DNA of 64,000 bases, taken from Synechococcus sp. WH 5701 (GTDB lineage: Bacteria > Cyanobacteriota > Cyanobacteriia > PCC-6307 > Cyanobiaceae). How positions within the stretch are numbered: the stretch's first letter is position 1; every line of letters begins with the position of its first letter. Shown piece by piece: positions 21,792 to 31,120 of this stretch. The stretch is taken from the NCBI RefSeq assembly GCF_000153045.1, contig NZ_CH724159.1, positions 1,121,844 to 1,185,843 on the forward strand, in the 5' to 3' direction. The notes below the pieces were generated by a model that did not search any database, had not been told where the DNA came from, and was given only the letters and a program-made list of their open reading frames with translations. The position numbers and the translations under genes were made by a program.

Positions 21792-22389
21792 AGCGATGGC
21801 TGCCCCCCCCCTGGTGCTGGTGCATGGGCTCTGGGACTCGCCCCGCCTGTTCCGGCGCCTGGAACAGCTCCTGGCGGGAGCGCGCGATCCGTTGCTGGTT
21901 CCCCACCTGAGCCACCGCCTCGGCGCCACGCCCCTGCTGGACCTGGCCGAGCGGCTGGGACAGGCCATCGAGCGCCGGTTCGGAGCGGAGGAACCGATCG
22001 ATCTGCTCGGGTTCTCGATGGGCGGGGTGATCGGCCGCTGCTGGCTGCAGTTGCTGGGGGGGGAGGAGCGCACCCGCCGGTTCATCAGCGTGGCCAGCCC
22101 TCAGCAGGGCACGATCACAGCCCAGCCCTGGCCGGCATTCCTGCTGGGGGGGATCGCCGACATGAAACCGGGCAGTCCGCTGCTGCGCCGGCTCAACGAG
22201 GAGCCCCATGCCCTTGCAGGGGTGGAGTGCCTGAGCTTCTACACCCCCACCGATCAGGTGGTGGTGCCGGGCTGGAAGGCGGTGCTGCCCTTCGGCCCGG
22301 CCAGGCCCCTGCCCGTATGGCTGCACCAGAACGTGCTCAGCGCGCCGGCGTCGCTGGAGGTGCTGCGTCGGGAGTTGCTGCGCCCTTAA
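21772..22389 (+). CDS. Alpha/beta-hydrolase, triacylglycerol-lipase-like
   Basis: 205 residues from ATG 21772 (overlaps folB by 20 bases, with GGTGGAG upstream), or 197 residues from ATG 21796. Lipase fold: LVLVHGLWDSPRLFRRL (HG oxyanion loop), nucleophile elbow GFSMGGVIGR (Ser), an acid in YTPTDQVVVP and His in LHQNVLS. It resembles esterases/lipases with the GxSxGG elbow; the acyl substrate is unknown. It ends 30 bases before the convergent M3 peptidase gene. Confidence 0.85.
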   Translation: MGPPPAEAMAAPPLVLVHGLWDSPRLFRRLEQLLAGARDPLLVPHLSHRLGATPLLDLAERLGQAIERRFGAEEPIDLLGFSMGGVIGRCWLQLLGGEERTRRFISVASPQQGTITAQPWPAFLLGGIADMKPGSPLLRRLNEEPHALAGVECLSFYTPTDQVVVPGWKAVLPFGPARPLPVWLHQNVLSAPASLEVLRRELLRP

Positions 22390-22419
22390 CAACCTCCAGG
22401 GGCTCGCATCAGCCCACCA

Positions 22420-24555
22420 TCAGGCCGCCACCAGGCCGGAATGACGGATCAGGGCCTCCGGCGAGGGCGCCCGGCCACGGAAGGCTTCGAACACCTCGGC
22501 GGGGCTGCGGCTGCCGCCGAGGCTGAGGACCGTGTCACGGAAGCGGCGGCCAGTACTCTGCACGGCCGTCTCATCCTCGAGACCCACCTCCTCGAAGGCG
22601 CTGAAGGCATCGGCGCTGAGCACCTCGGCCCACTTGTAGGAGTAGTAGCCAGCGGAGTAGCCCCCCGCGAAGATGTGGCTGAAGGCGCAGAGGAAGGCAT
22701 CCTCCGGAATCGGGGGCAGCACTGTGGTGGTGGCGGCGATCTGGCGGCGCAGATCCTCTGGGCTCAGGCCCGAGGCGGGAGTCCAGGAGCTGTGCAGGCG
22801 CAGGTCCACCAAGGCGAAATGCACCTGGCGCAGGGTGGCACTGCCACCCATGAAGGTGCGCGCAGCCAGCAATTTGGCGAACTCCGCCTCGGGCAGGGGC
22901 TCACCGGTCTGCCAGTGCCGGGCCATGCCCAGCAGCGTGGCCCGGTCGTAGCACCAGTTCTCCATGAACTGGCTGGGCAACTCCACCGCGTCCCACTCCA
23001 CGTGGTTGATTCCGGCCGCCTGGGGCCGCTCCACGGTGGTGAGCATGTGCTGTAGCCCGTGTCCGAATTCGTGGAAGAGGGTCTCCACCTCCTCGAAGGT
23101 CATCAGGCTGGGGATGTCGCCCACCGGCGGGCTCTGGTTGCAGATCAGGTAGGCCACCGGCAGCACCGGGCGCCCGGCGGCGTCGGTGTGGCGATCCAGG
23201 CAGGTGTCCATCCAGGCTCCGCCGCGCTTGCTGCCGGGGCGGGAGTAGGGATCGAGATAGAAGCTGGCGAGGGCCTGACCGCTGCCGGTGTCGAAGACCC
23301 GGAAGAAGCGCACATCGGCATGCCACACCGGTGCCTCGCCGTCGGCGGCTTCGATGCGGATGCCGAACAGGCGGCCGCAGAGATCGAAGAGGCCATCGAG
23401 CACCCGCGGCAGGGGGAACCAGGGACGCAGCGCCTCCCCATGGAGATCGAAGCTCTCGCGCCGCAGCACCTCGGCCCAGAAGCTCACGTCCCAGGGTTGG
23501 AGATCGCCGGCCTCAGGGGCACCCTGGCGCCCGGCGCAGGCTGCAAGGGCCTGCAGCTCCCGCTCCGCGGCCGGGAAAGACGCGGCCCGCAGATCCTCCA
23601 GAAGCCGTTCCACCGCCTCCACGGAGTCGGCCATTTTCGAGGCCAGACTCACCTCGGCCCAGTTGGCGTAACCCAGTCGCACGGCCTGCTCGCGCTTGAG
23701 GGTGAGGATTCTCTCGATCAGGGGCCGGTTGTCGAGATCACCGGAGGAGGCGCGGCTCACCTGGGCCTTGTAGAGCTGCTCGCGCAGGTCGCGGCGGCGG
23801 CTGTACTTCAGGAAGGGCATGGCCCGGGGGATGTCCAGCCCCAGCAGCCAGGGACCGTCCTCGGCACAGGCCTCACGGCCATCGTCGCCGCTCAGCCCGG
23901 CATCCCGAGCCGCCTGGGCCAGCAGCTGGCGCAGGCTTTCAGGCAGACCCTCCACCTCGTCCGGGGTGTTGAGGGCCAGCGTCCAGCCGTTGGTGGCATC
24001 GAGCACGTGGTTGCCGAAGCGGGTGGCGAGCCCGGCAAGCTCCTCACTGGCGGCATTGAACTCAGCCTGGGCCTCCCCCTCCAGCGCCACGCCACGCAGC
24101 TGCATCTCCAGCAGCTCGGCCACGAGGATGCGCTCCTGGGTGGCATCGAGGGGCAGTTGGCCAGCCCTGTGCTGCTCCTGAAGCCGCTCCAGGGCCTGGT
24201 ACACCGTGCGGCTCTGACCGGCGCGGTTGCCGAAGGCCACCACAGCCGCCTGCTGGCTCTGATGTGCTTCTCGCAGCTCTGGGCTGTTGCAGACGCCATT
24301 GAGATGGCTGACCACTCCCCAGCTCCAGCGCAGGCGCTCGCCCAGCCGCTGCAGGGGATCCATCACCTCAGACCAGCTCAGGGGTTCTGAGCAGTCCAGG
24401 GCCAGGTCCAGTCGTTGCTCCACAGCGCTCAGGCCGGCGTTGAGCTCGTCGAGCAGGGCGGGAAGCTGCTGGCGCACCTGCTCGGGGGTGATGGCGGAAA
24501 AGTCGGGGAGACCCTCACCGCGAAGCAGAGGGGGCGCAAGCAGGGAGGCGCTCAT
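22420..24555 (-). CDS. prlC: M3 family oligopeptidase (oligopeptidase A-like)
   Basis: Zinc metallopeptidase that degrades short peptides, including cleaved signal peptides. 711 residues from the ATG at 24555 (MSASLLAPPLLRG); nine extra in-frame codons upstream are less likely. The thimet-oligopeptidase zinc motif HEFGHGLQHML is present, with a third ligand Glu about 25 residues later in the NHVEWDAVELPSQFMENW region. C-terminal GGYSAGYYSYKWAEVLSADAF is typical of PrlC/OpdA. It follows ndhD on the same strand. Confidence 0.93.
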   Translation of the reverse strand: MSASLLAPPLLRGEGLPDFSAITPEQVRQQLPALLDELNAGLSAVEQRLDLALDCSEPLSWSEVMDPLQRLGERLRWSWGVVSHLNGVCNSPELREAHQSQQAAVVAFGNRAGQSRTVYQALERLQEQHRAGQLPLDATQERILVAELLEMQLRGVALEGEAQAEFNAASEELAGLATRFGNHVLDATNGWTLALNTPDEVEGLPESLRQLLAQAARDAGLSGDDGREACAEDGPWLLGLDIPRAMPFLKYSRRRDLREQLYKAQVSRASSGDLDNRPLIERILTLKREQAVRLGYANWAEVSLASKMADSVEAVERLLEDLRAASFPAAERELQALAACAGRQGAPEAGDLQPWDVSFWAEVLRRESFDLHGEALRPWFPLPRVLDGLFDLCGRLFGIRIEAADGEAPVWHADVRFFRVFDTGSGQALASFYLDPYSRPGSKRGGAWMDTCLDRHTDAAGRPVLPVAYLICNQSPPVGDIPSLMTFEEVETLFHEFGHGLQHMLTTVERPQAAGINHVEWDAVELPSQFMENWCYDRATLLGMARHWQTGEPLPEAEFAKLLAARTFMGGSATLRQVHFALVDLRLHSSWTPASGLSPEDLRRQIAATTTVLPPIPEDAFLCAFSHIFAGGYSAGYYSYKWAEVLSADAFSAFEEVGLEDETAVQSTGRRFRDTVLSLGGSRSPAEVFEAFRGRAPSPEALIRHSGLVAA

Positions 24556-24610
24556 GGCGGTGAACCGCGTCAGTGGGCCCATTCCAGCGGATCAGCGCCG
24601 CCCTGGGGGT

Positions 24611-26185
24611 TCAGCCGAGAGCGGAAAGCCGCCCGATCGCCAGCACGCTGGGGCTGCTCAGCCCTTCGGCCAGGGCCGTGGTGGTGGCCCCGTAGAAGTC
24701 GATCGCCAGGCGGGGCCAGAAGCCGATCGCCAGGGTCGGCACCAGCAGACAGAGACCGATCACCAGCTCCCTGGGTTTCATGTCGCCGACCACCGCTAGG
24801 GCCGGAATCCTGGGGCCGAAGAAGACGCGGCGGCAGAGAGAGAGCAGGTACACGGGAGTGAGCACAAGGCCGATGGCGGCCAGCACGATGGTGACCACCC
24901 GGAAGGGCACGGTGAAGCCATCGTTGGCGGTGATCCCCAGGAACACAGTGATCTCGCTGATGAAACCGCTCATGCCGGGAAGGGCCAGGGAGGCGAGCGA
25001 ACTGGCCAGGAAGAAGGCGAAGGTGATCGGCAGCACCTTGGCCAGGCCGCCCATGTTTGGGATCGAGAGGGTCTTGGTGCGCTCGTAGAACACTCCCGTC
25101 ACGAAGAACATCGAGGCGGCGATCAAACCGTGGCTGATCATCTGCAACATCGCCCCGCTCATGCCGAGGCTGTCGATGGCACCGATTCCCAGCAAGACAA
25201 AGCCCATGTGGCTCACCGAGCTGCAGGCGATCCGCCGCTTGACGTTGTCCTGGGCGAAGGCGTTCAGGGCCCCGTAGATGATATTCACGATGCCCAGAAC
25301 CACCAGGGCCGGTGCCAGCTGCACATGGGCGTCGGGGAGCATCTGCACGTTGAAACGCAGCAGGGCATAGCCGCCCATCTTCAGCAGCACCCCCGCCAGC
25401 AACATCGACACCGGAGCATTGGCTTCACCATGGGCATCGGGCAGCCAGGTATGCAGGGGGAACATCGGCAATTTCACCCCGAAGCCCACCAGGAATCCCA
25501 GATAGCAGAGCAGACCGAAACTGCCGCCATAGGAGCGCTGGCTGAGTTCCTGCAGGTTGAGGGTGAAACCATCACCGCCGAGGGCCAGGGCCAGACCGCT
25601 GATCAGAATCAGCAGTGAGGCGGTGGCGGTGTAGAGAATGAATTTGGTGGCGGCGTACTGGCGCTGGGTTCCTCCCCAGATGGCGATCAGCAGGTAGACC
25701 GGAACCAGCTCCAGTTCCCAGGCCAGGAAGAAGAGCAAAAAGTCCTGGGAGAGAAAAACCAATGACTGAGCGGAGGCCTGAAGTAGCAGCAGGCCGAAAT
25801 AGAGCTGGGTCTTGCGGTTGATGTTCCAGCTGGCCGCCACCGCCAGCAGGGTGACCAGTCCGCTGAGCACCACCAGGGGGGCCGAGAGGCCATCAGCTCC
25901 GAGCGACCACTCCAGACCGAGCAGGGGGACCCAGGGCAGCCGCTCCACCAGCTGCAGGCCACTCAGTCCACCGTCGAAACGCTGGCTGAACACCCACATC
26001 ATCAGAAGCAGGTCGGCCAGCAGCACCACCAGGGCAATGGTGCGGGGGGCACGGGGATCGGTGCCGTCGCCCGGGAGCAACGGCATCAGCAAGGCACCGG
26101 CCGCCGGCAACAGGGCGATCAGACTGAGCCAGGGAAAGGACGCAGGCAGGCTGGACGCAACCGTGAGGGGCAGTGTGGCGTCCAT
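24611..26185 (-). CDS. ndhD: NAD(P)H-quinone oxidoreductase chain 4 (NDH-1 subunit D)
   Basis: Proton-pumping membrane subunit of the photosynthetic NDH-1 complex. 524 residues, about 14 transmembrane helices, with the complex I antiporter-like core: [19 protein letters not shown] (the Glu in WELELVP), [30 protein letters not shown] ([10 protein letters not shown] signature) and [21 protein letters not shown]. Length and sequence fit the NdhD1 type used for respiration and cyclic flow; NdhD3/4 (CO2 uptake) would be less similar in the N-terminal region, but I cannot decide this firmly. Confidence 0.93.
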   Translation of the reverse strand: MDATLPLTVASSLPASFPWLSLIALLPAAGALLMPLLPGDGTDPRAPRTIALVVLLADLLLMMWVFSQRFDGGLSGLQLVERLPWVPLLGLEWSLGADGLSAPLVVLSGLVTLLAVAASWNINRKTQLYFGLLLLQASAQSLVFLSQDFLLFFLAWELELVPVYLLIAIWGGTQRQYAATKFILYTATASLLILISGLALALGGDGFTLNLQELSQRSYGGSFGLLCYLGFLVGFGVKLPMFPLHTWLPDAHGEANAPVSMLLAGVLLKMGGYALLRFNVQMLPDAHVQLAPALVVLGIVNIIYGALNAFAQDNVKRRIACSSVSHMGFVLLGIGAIDSLGMSGAMLQMISHGLIAASMFFVTGVFYERTKTLSIPNMGGLAKVLPITFAFFLASSLASLALPGMSGFISEITVFLGITANDGFTVPFRVVTIVLAAIGLVLTPVYLLSLCRRVFFGPRIPALAVVGDMKPRELVIGLCLLVPTLAIGFWPRLAIDFYGATTTALAEGLSSPSVLAIGRLSALG

Positions 26186-26276
26186 TCGAGACTGCAGAAG
26201 AATCGGTTGTAGCCGGATGAAACGGCTTTCGGGCTCTGAATGTATCAGTTAGGTCGTTGTACTCAGGAGCGGCTGC

Positions 26277-27227
26277 TCAAGGGCGGTCGGGGAGGTCGTG
26301 CCAGCGGCTGCCGCTCAGCTGCACCCGCAGCACTTCGGCGCGGGAAGCGACCCCCTCCCGCTCCCAGGCCGACACCATCGCCCGGCTCACGGCCACGGCA
26401 TGGTCGGCGCTGGCCAGGGCCAGCAGGCTCGGCCCGGCACCACTGATCACACAGCCCCAGGCACCGGCGTCGAGGGCCGCCTGGCGCACCTGTCGTCCCC
26501 CCTGGATCAACCCCCAGCGATAGGGCTCATGCAGCCGGTCATGCATGCCGTCGGCGATCAGATCGCCGTTACCGGTGCGCAGACCCTGCAGCAGCAGGGT
26601 GAGTGAGCCCAGGTTGACCACAGCGTCGGAAATCGGGATCACCTTGGGCATCGCCCGTCTCGCCTCGCTGGTGGAGAGCCGGATGGCCGGGATCACCACC
26701 ACCGCCTTGACACTCTCCTGCCATTCGCAGCGCACCACCCGCCAGCGGTGGGAGGCCGCTCGGGCGGTCATGCAGAGGCCACCGAGTAACGAAGGAACGA
26801 CGTTGTCGGGATGGCCCTCGATGTCGATGGCCAGCTCCAGCAGTTTCTCCTTGCTCAGGGGTTCCCCCACCAGAGCGTTGGCGCCGATCAGCCCGGCCAC
26901 GATCGCCGTGGCACTGCTGCCCAGCCCCCGGGCCGGTGGCACCGCCAGCCGCACGCGGGCCTCGAGAGCCACCGGCTGCTGGCCCGCCTCCTTCCACACT
27001 CGCTGGGCGGAGCGGTACACCAGGTTGTCGGGCCCACCGCGCAGGTGTGCCCCCTCGCTGCCCTCGATCAGCAGGTCGAAGCGTTCACCATCCCCCTCGA
27101 TGCAGCGCAGCTCGAAGCGGTTGTTCAACTCGAGGGCCGCCCCCAGACAATCGAACCCTGGACCCAGGTTGGCGGTGGTCGCCGGCACATCCACCTGCAC
27201 ACCCTGCCCGATGCGGGGCCTCACCAT
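26277..27227 (-). CDS. thrB: Homoserine kinase
   Basis: Phosphorylates homoserine on the way to threonine. 316 residues from ATG 27227 (a GTG one codon upstream is possible). GHMP kinase signatures: VDVPATTANLGPGFDCLG near the N-terminus, ATP-binding PPARGLGSSATAIVAG, and the C-terminal GCVISGAGPSLLALA. It lies 60 bases after glk in the thrS-glk-thrB run. Confidence 0.97.
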   Translation of the reverse strand: MVRPRIGQGVQVDVPATTANLGPGFDCLGAALELNNRFELRCIEGDGERFDLLIEGSEGAHLRGGPDNLVYRSAQRVWKEAGQQPVALEARVRLAVPPARGLGSSATAIVAGLIGANALVGEPLSKEKLLELAIDIEGHPDNVVPSLLGGLCMTARAASHRWRVVRCEWQESVKAVVVIPAIRLSTSEARRAMPKVIPISDAVVNLGSLTLLLQGLRTGNGDLIADGMHDRLHEPYRWGLIQGGRQVRQAALDAGAWGCVISGAGPSLLALASADHAVAVSRAMVSAWEREGVASRAEVLRVQLSGSRWHDLPDRP

Positions 27228-27287
27228 CACAACCGTTCTGCTGGGGCCAGTGTCCCATCCGCCCGCTCAGCCCTCGGCCGAGCAGCC

Positions 27288-28319
27288 TCAGCCCAGCAGC
27301 ATCCGCGCCCGGCAGGCGGCGCTGAACAGACCGGCCTCCGGGTCGATCAGGGCCCGCAGGGGGATCTGCTCCAGCACCGGCGTCAGCCGGCCCTTGGCGG
27401 CAAAGGGGGCCAGAAAGGCCTGGGAACGCAACTGGGGCAGCAGCTTGGCGGCGGTGCCACCCCCCAGCCAGAGCCCACCGCGGCAAAGGCTCTGCAGGGC
27501 CAGATCCCCCGCCACGGAGCCGTAGGCACCCAGCCAGAGATCGAGGGCGGCTGAGGCCGTGGGATCAGCGGCGGCGGCGGCAGCGGCCACCAGGGCCGGC
27601 AGATCGGGGCGTTCCGCCGCGCCGCTGAGCTCGGCCAGGGCCCAGGCTTCCGCCGCCTCCGCCAGGCCATGGGGCGCGCCGGCCCCGGCGTCGTGAAGGA
27701 ACCAGCGAAAGACATGGCCAAGGCCGGTGCCGCTGACGATCCGCTCGATCGAGACCCGCTCCAGGGACAGATCCTGCTGCAGCCACTGCTTCAGCCGCCA
27801 CTCCCGCTCCAGGCGCGGCGCGAATTCGCCGTGGGCGGCCTCACTGGCCAGGGCGATCAGGCCCTGGGGGCCCGGCACCCCGATGGCCACACCAAGACCG
27901 GTGCCAGCCCCGAGGATCGCCAAGGGGCCAGGCTGAGGCAGTCCCTCCCGCACGAGCGCCTGCTGGGACTGCCCCAGGTGCGGCAACCCGTAGATCAGCA
28001 CGGCGAAGTCGTTGACCAACTCCAGGCGCTCGAGCCCGCAGGAGGAAGCCAGCTCCAGCTCGTCGAGCTCCCAGGGCAGGTTGGTCAGCCGTACACGCCC
28101 GTCCTGCACCGGCCCGGCAATCGCCAGACAGCCATGGCTGGGCGCCTCAGATCCGGCTTTGCCCCCGGCGAGGAACTGGCGTACCAGGGCGGAGAAGTCG
28201 TCCCAGGCGGCTGAAGCGAAGCGCTCACAGCGAAGCTGCACCAACCCGTCCGCCTCGAGCCGGTAGGTGGCCAGCAGGGTCTTGGTGCCACCGATGTCGC
28301 CGGCCAGCAGAATGGTCAT
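27288..28319 (-). CDS. glk: Glucokinase (Glk family)
   Basis: ATP-dependent phosphorylation of glucose. 343 residues. N-terminal phosphate-binding motif LLAGDIGGTKTLLATYR, then CLAIAGPV, LTNLPWELDE, LVNDFAV, ILGAGTGLGVA and EAAHGEFAPR, all signatures of the bacterial Glk (non-ROK) family. The start overlaps the thrS stop by 4 bases, implying translational coupling. The ROK kinase at 19131 may have an overlapping activity. Confidence 0.95.
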   Translation of the reverse strand: MTILLAGDIGGTKTLLATYRLEADGLVQLRCERFASAAWDDFSALVRQFLAGGKAGSEAPSHGCLAIAGPVQDGRVRLTNLPWELDELELASSCGLERLELVNDFAVLIYGLPHLGQSQQALVREGLPQPGPLAILGAGTGLGVAIGVPGPQGLIALASEAAHGEFAPRLEREWRLKQWLQQDLSLERVSIERIVSGTGLGHVFRWFLHDAGAGAPHGLAEAAEAWALAELSGAAERPDLPALVAAAAAAADPTASAALDLWLGAYGSVAGDLALQSLCRGGLWLGGGTAAKLLPQLRSQAFLAPFAAKGRLTPVLEQIPLRALIDPEAGLFSAACRARMLLG

Positions 28320-30187
28320 CCGTAGGTCGTCGCCGGCTCCAGGCCCAGCCCTGCGGCTCGGGTCTCGCTGGCAGACCTGGCGGCTGCCACGAGGGCAGCG
28401 GCCTCCACGCTGCCGAGGTCACCGTCGCGGCGGGAGCGGAGGCTGACACTGCCCTGCTCGGCCTCCTTGGCGCCGATCACCGCCAGGACCGGAATCTTCT
28501 GCTGCTCCCCGTGGCGAATCAGTTTGCCGAGGCGATCCCCGCTGCGATCGATGGCGGCACGCACGCCCGCTGAGCGGAGCTGGCCCAGCACCTCCTCGGC
28601 ATAGGGAATGACCTCATCGGTGACGGGCAGCAGACGCACCTGCTCGGGGGCCAGCCAGAAGGGAAAATCGCCGGCGTAGTTCTCGACCATGATCCCGAAG
28701 AACCTCTCCAGCGAGCCGAAGATGGCCCGGTGAATCATGATCGGCCGCTGGCGGCTGCCATCGGCGGCCACGTAGTGCAGATCGAAACGCTCGGGCAGGT
28801 TGAAATCAAGCTGAATCGTGGAGCATTGCCACATCCTGCCGATGGCATCCTCGATCTTGATATCGATTTTGGGGCCATAGAAGGCTCCACCACCCTCATC
28901 GATTTTGTAGGGCCAGCCCTTACGATCAAGAGCCTCGATCAGGCCGGTGGTGGCCAGATCCCAGACAGCATCATCGCCAATCGACTTCTCCGGACGGGTG
29001 GAGAGATTCACCTCATAGGTGTGAAAGTCGAAGCTGGAGAGAATCGTTTCGGTGAGGTTCAGAACCCCGAGGATCTCATCACCGATCTGCTCCGGCAGGC
29101 AGAAGATGTGGGCGTCGTCCTGGGTGAAGCCGCGCACGCGCATCAGCCCATGCATCACGCCGGGACGCTCGTAGCGATAGACCGTGCCCAGCTCGGCCCA
29201 GCGGATCGGCAGCTCGCGGTAGGAGCGCAGGGTGCTGGCATAGGTGAGCACGTGGAACGGGCAGTTCATCGGCTTGAGCTGATACTGGCGCTCATCCACC
29301 TGCATGGGCCCGAACATGCTCTCGCTGTAGAAGTCGAGGTGGCCTGAGGTTTTCCAGAGGCTCAGGTCCGCCACGTGGGGGGTGTAGAGCAGGTCGTAGC
29401 CCGCCGCGAAGTGGGCCTGCCGCCAGAAATCCTCAATCAGCAGGCGCATGCGGGCACCGCGGGGGTGCCAGAACACCAGACCGGCGCCGGCTTCATCCTC
29501 GATCGAGAAGAGCTGCAGGTCGGTGCCGAGGCGGCGGTGATCGCGGCGCAGGGCCTCCTGCTTGCGGTGTTTGTACTCGGCCAGCTGCTCCGGGGTCTGC
29601 CAGGCAGTGCCGTAGATGCGCTGCAACTGGGCCCTGGTCTCATCCCCGCGCCAGTAGGCACCGGCCACGCTCTCGAGCTCGAAGGCCTTGGGATTGAGTT
29701 CGCTGGTGTTGGCCACGTGGGGCCCGGCGCAGAGGTCCCACCACTCGTCGCCAAGGGTGTAGAGGGTGATGGGCTCCTGGATCCCCGCCAGGATCTCGAG
29801 TTTGTAGGGCTCGTTCTGGGCCTTGATGCGCGCCTCGGCCTGCTCGCGGCTCACCTCGAGGCGCTGCAGCGGCAACTTGCGGGCGATGATCTTGCCCATC
29901 TCCTTCTTGATGGCCTTGAGATCGGCCTCGGTGAAGGGTTCGGGATTGTCGAAGTCGTAGTAGAAGCCATTCTCGGTCCAGGGACCGATCGTGACCTGGG
30001 AGCTGGGGAAGAGCTTCTGGACCGCCATGGCCAGCACATGGCTCATGGAATGGCGGATCCGCAGCAACTCCGGACTCTCGCTGGTGCGGGGCAGGCGCAT
30101 CCGGGTGGCCTCGCCGCCCTGGGTCACCGCCGGCTCCGGGCTCGGGCCAGGACCAGAGGCCGGGAGCGTCGACGGGGATGGGGACAC
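28316..30187 (-). CDS. thrS: Threonyl-tRNA synthetase
   Basis: Charges tRNA-Thr. 623 residues. The editing (SAD) domain begins almost at once with the metal-binding RHSMSHVLA (HxxxH); the class II core has MNCPFHVLTY with a zinc Cys, the motif 2 region YRYERPGVMHGLMRVRGFTQDDAHIFC, and motif 3 PIMIHRAIFGSLERFFGIMVE. The C-terminal anticodon domain is present (VRLLPVTDEVIPYAEEVL). The N-terminal TGS domain found in Escherichia coli ThrRS is missing: only ~45 low-complexity Ser/Pro residues precede the editing domain, so the exact start is uncertain. Confidence 0.96.
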   Translation of the reverse strand: MSPSPSTLPASGPGPSPEPAVTQGGEATRMRLPRTSESPELLRIRHSMSHVLAMAVQKLFPSSQVTIGPWTENGFYYDFDNPEPFTEADLKAIKKEMGKIIARKLPLQRLEVSREQAEARIKAQNEPYKLEILAGIQEPITLYTLGDEWWDLCAGPHVANTSELNPKAFELESVAGAYWRGDETRAQLQRIYGTAWQTPEQLAEYKHRKQEALRRDHRRLGTDLQLFSIEDEAGAGLVFWHPRGARMRLLIEDFWRQAHFAAGYDLLYTPHVADLSLWKTSGHLDFYSESMFGPMQVDERQYQLKPMNCPFHVLTYASTLRSYRELPIRWAELGTVYRYERPGVMHGLMRVRGFTQDDAHIFCLPEQIGDEILGVLNLTETILSSFDFHTYEVNLSTRPEKSIGDDAVWDLATTGLIEALDRKGWPYKIDEGGGAFYGPKIDIKIEDAIGRMWQCSTIQLDFNLPERFDLHYVAADGSRQRPIMIHRAIFGSLERFFGIMVENYAGDFPFWLAPEQVRLLPVTDEVIPYAEEVLGQLRSAGVRAAIDRSGDRLGKLIRHGEQQKIPVLAVIGAKEAEQGSVSLRSRRDGDLGSVEAAALVAAARSASETRAAGLGLEPATTYG

Positions 30188-30263
30188 GGAATCAGGCGAG
30201 GCCAGGGTCGATCCTACGCATCGGATTCGGCCCTGCCGGCCGATGGATTCCTAAGGTTGCCTC

Positions 30264-30638
30264 GTGAGTGATCTTCCCTCCACACCGGATTCGACCCCCA
30301 GGCCGGGGGCTGCGGGCGAGCTGCTCGATCAGCTCCTGGGTTCGCTGCTGCTGGATTTCGACTTCTGGTTCGATCGGGGGCTGCTGCTGCTCCAGCACTG
30401 CCCGGAAAGCGTGCTGGCCACCGAAGATCAGGAGGCCCTATCCGAGCGCCTGGATACCGCCCGCAAGGAACTGATTGCCGCCAGAACCCTGCGCTCAGCC
30501 GCCCCGGTGAGCATGGCCCTCGACATGCAGGCCATGGCCCCCTGGCACCGCCTGGTGCTGAGCGTCTGGAACCTTTCGGCGGAGCTGCGCCAGGCCGGGG
30601 TGGTGCTGCCGGAACTGCCCCCGGCGCCCAAGCCTTGA
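30264..30638 (+). CDS. DUF2605-like cyanobacterial protein
   Basis: 124 residues from a GTG start (TAAGG seven bases upstream). Helical, soluble; core LLDQLLGSLLLDFDFWFDRGLLLLQHCPESVL, followed by a Glu/Arg-rich helix and MAPWHRLVLSVWNLSAELR. This pattern matches DUF2605, a family restricted to cyanobacteria and of unknown role. Its TGA overlaps the TTG start of the TM2 protein, so the two are translationally coupled. Divergent from thrS with 76 bases between. Confidence 0.72.
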   Translation: MSDLPSTPDSTPRPGAAGELLDQLLGSLLLDFDFWFDRGLLLLQHCPESVLATEDQEALSERLDTARKELIAARTLRSAAPVSMALDMQAMAPWHRLVLSVWNLSAELRQAGVVLPELPPAPKP

Positions 30639-31120
30639 AACGTCCGGCAGCCCCTGGAATCCGGCAGCAGCGGCGCCAGGTGGCGCCCGGCTATCTGCTC
30701 TGGGCCCTGGGACTCTTCGGGGTCTGCGGACTGCAGCGCTTCTATGCCCGCAAGCCGCTGAGCGGCACCCTCTGGCTGCTCACCTTCGGCCTCTGTTTCA
30801 TCGGCCAGCTGGTGGATCTGTTCCTGATTCCGGAGCTGGTGGATCAGGCCAACCAGCCGCTTCTGCTCCAGGAAGCGCTGGAGGCTCTCGAGGCCGGCGA
30901 CCCTACGGACGCCCTGCCGCCCCTGGACCGTCAGTTGCTGGCCCTGGCCCGGCGCGCCGGCGCCGCCGGCTTCACTTACAACGACGCCCTGCTGGAGTGC
31001 CAGCTTCCCCGGGACATCCCGCGGGAGCGGGTGCGCGAGGAAATCCAGCGCCTGATGCACGACGATCTGCTGGACGTGGGCAACGATGAGCGGGGCCGGG
31101 TGGTCTACAGGGAGCCCTGA
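30635..31120 (+). CDS. TM2-domain membrane protein
   Basis: 161 residues from a TTG start that overlaps the preceding stop (TTGA). Two closely spaced membrane helices form a TM2 domain: YLLWALGLFGVCGLQRFYARKPLSGTLWLLTFGLCFIGQLVDLFLIPELV, in which the G-xxxRFY and the D after the second helix are the TM2 hallmarks. The C-terminal ~80 residues look like a small winged-helix (TYNDALLECQLP...REEIQRLMHDDLLDVGNDERGRVVY). The pairing with DUF2605 suggests a joint envelope function, but none is known. It abuts the convergent endolysin-like gene with no gap. Confidence 0.8.
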   Translation: MKRPAAPGIRQQRRQVAPGYLLWALGLFGVCGLQRFYARKPLSGTLWLLTFGLCFIGQLVDLFLIPELVDQANQPLLLQEALEALEAGDPTDALPPLDRQLLALARRAGAAGFTYNDALLECQLPRDIPRERVREEIQRLMHDDLLDVGNDERGRVVYREP

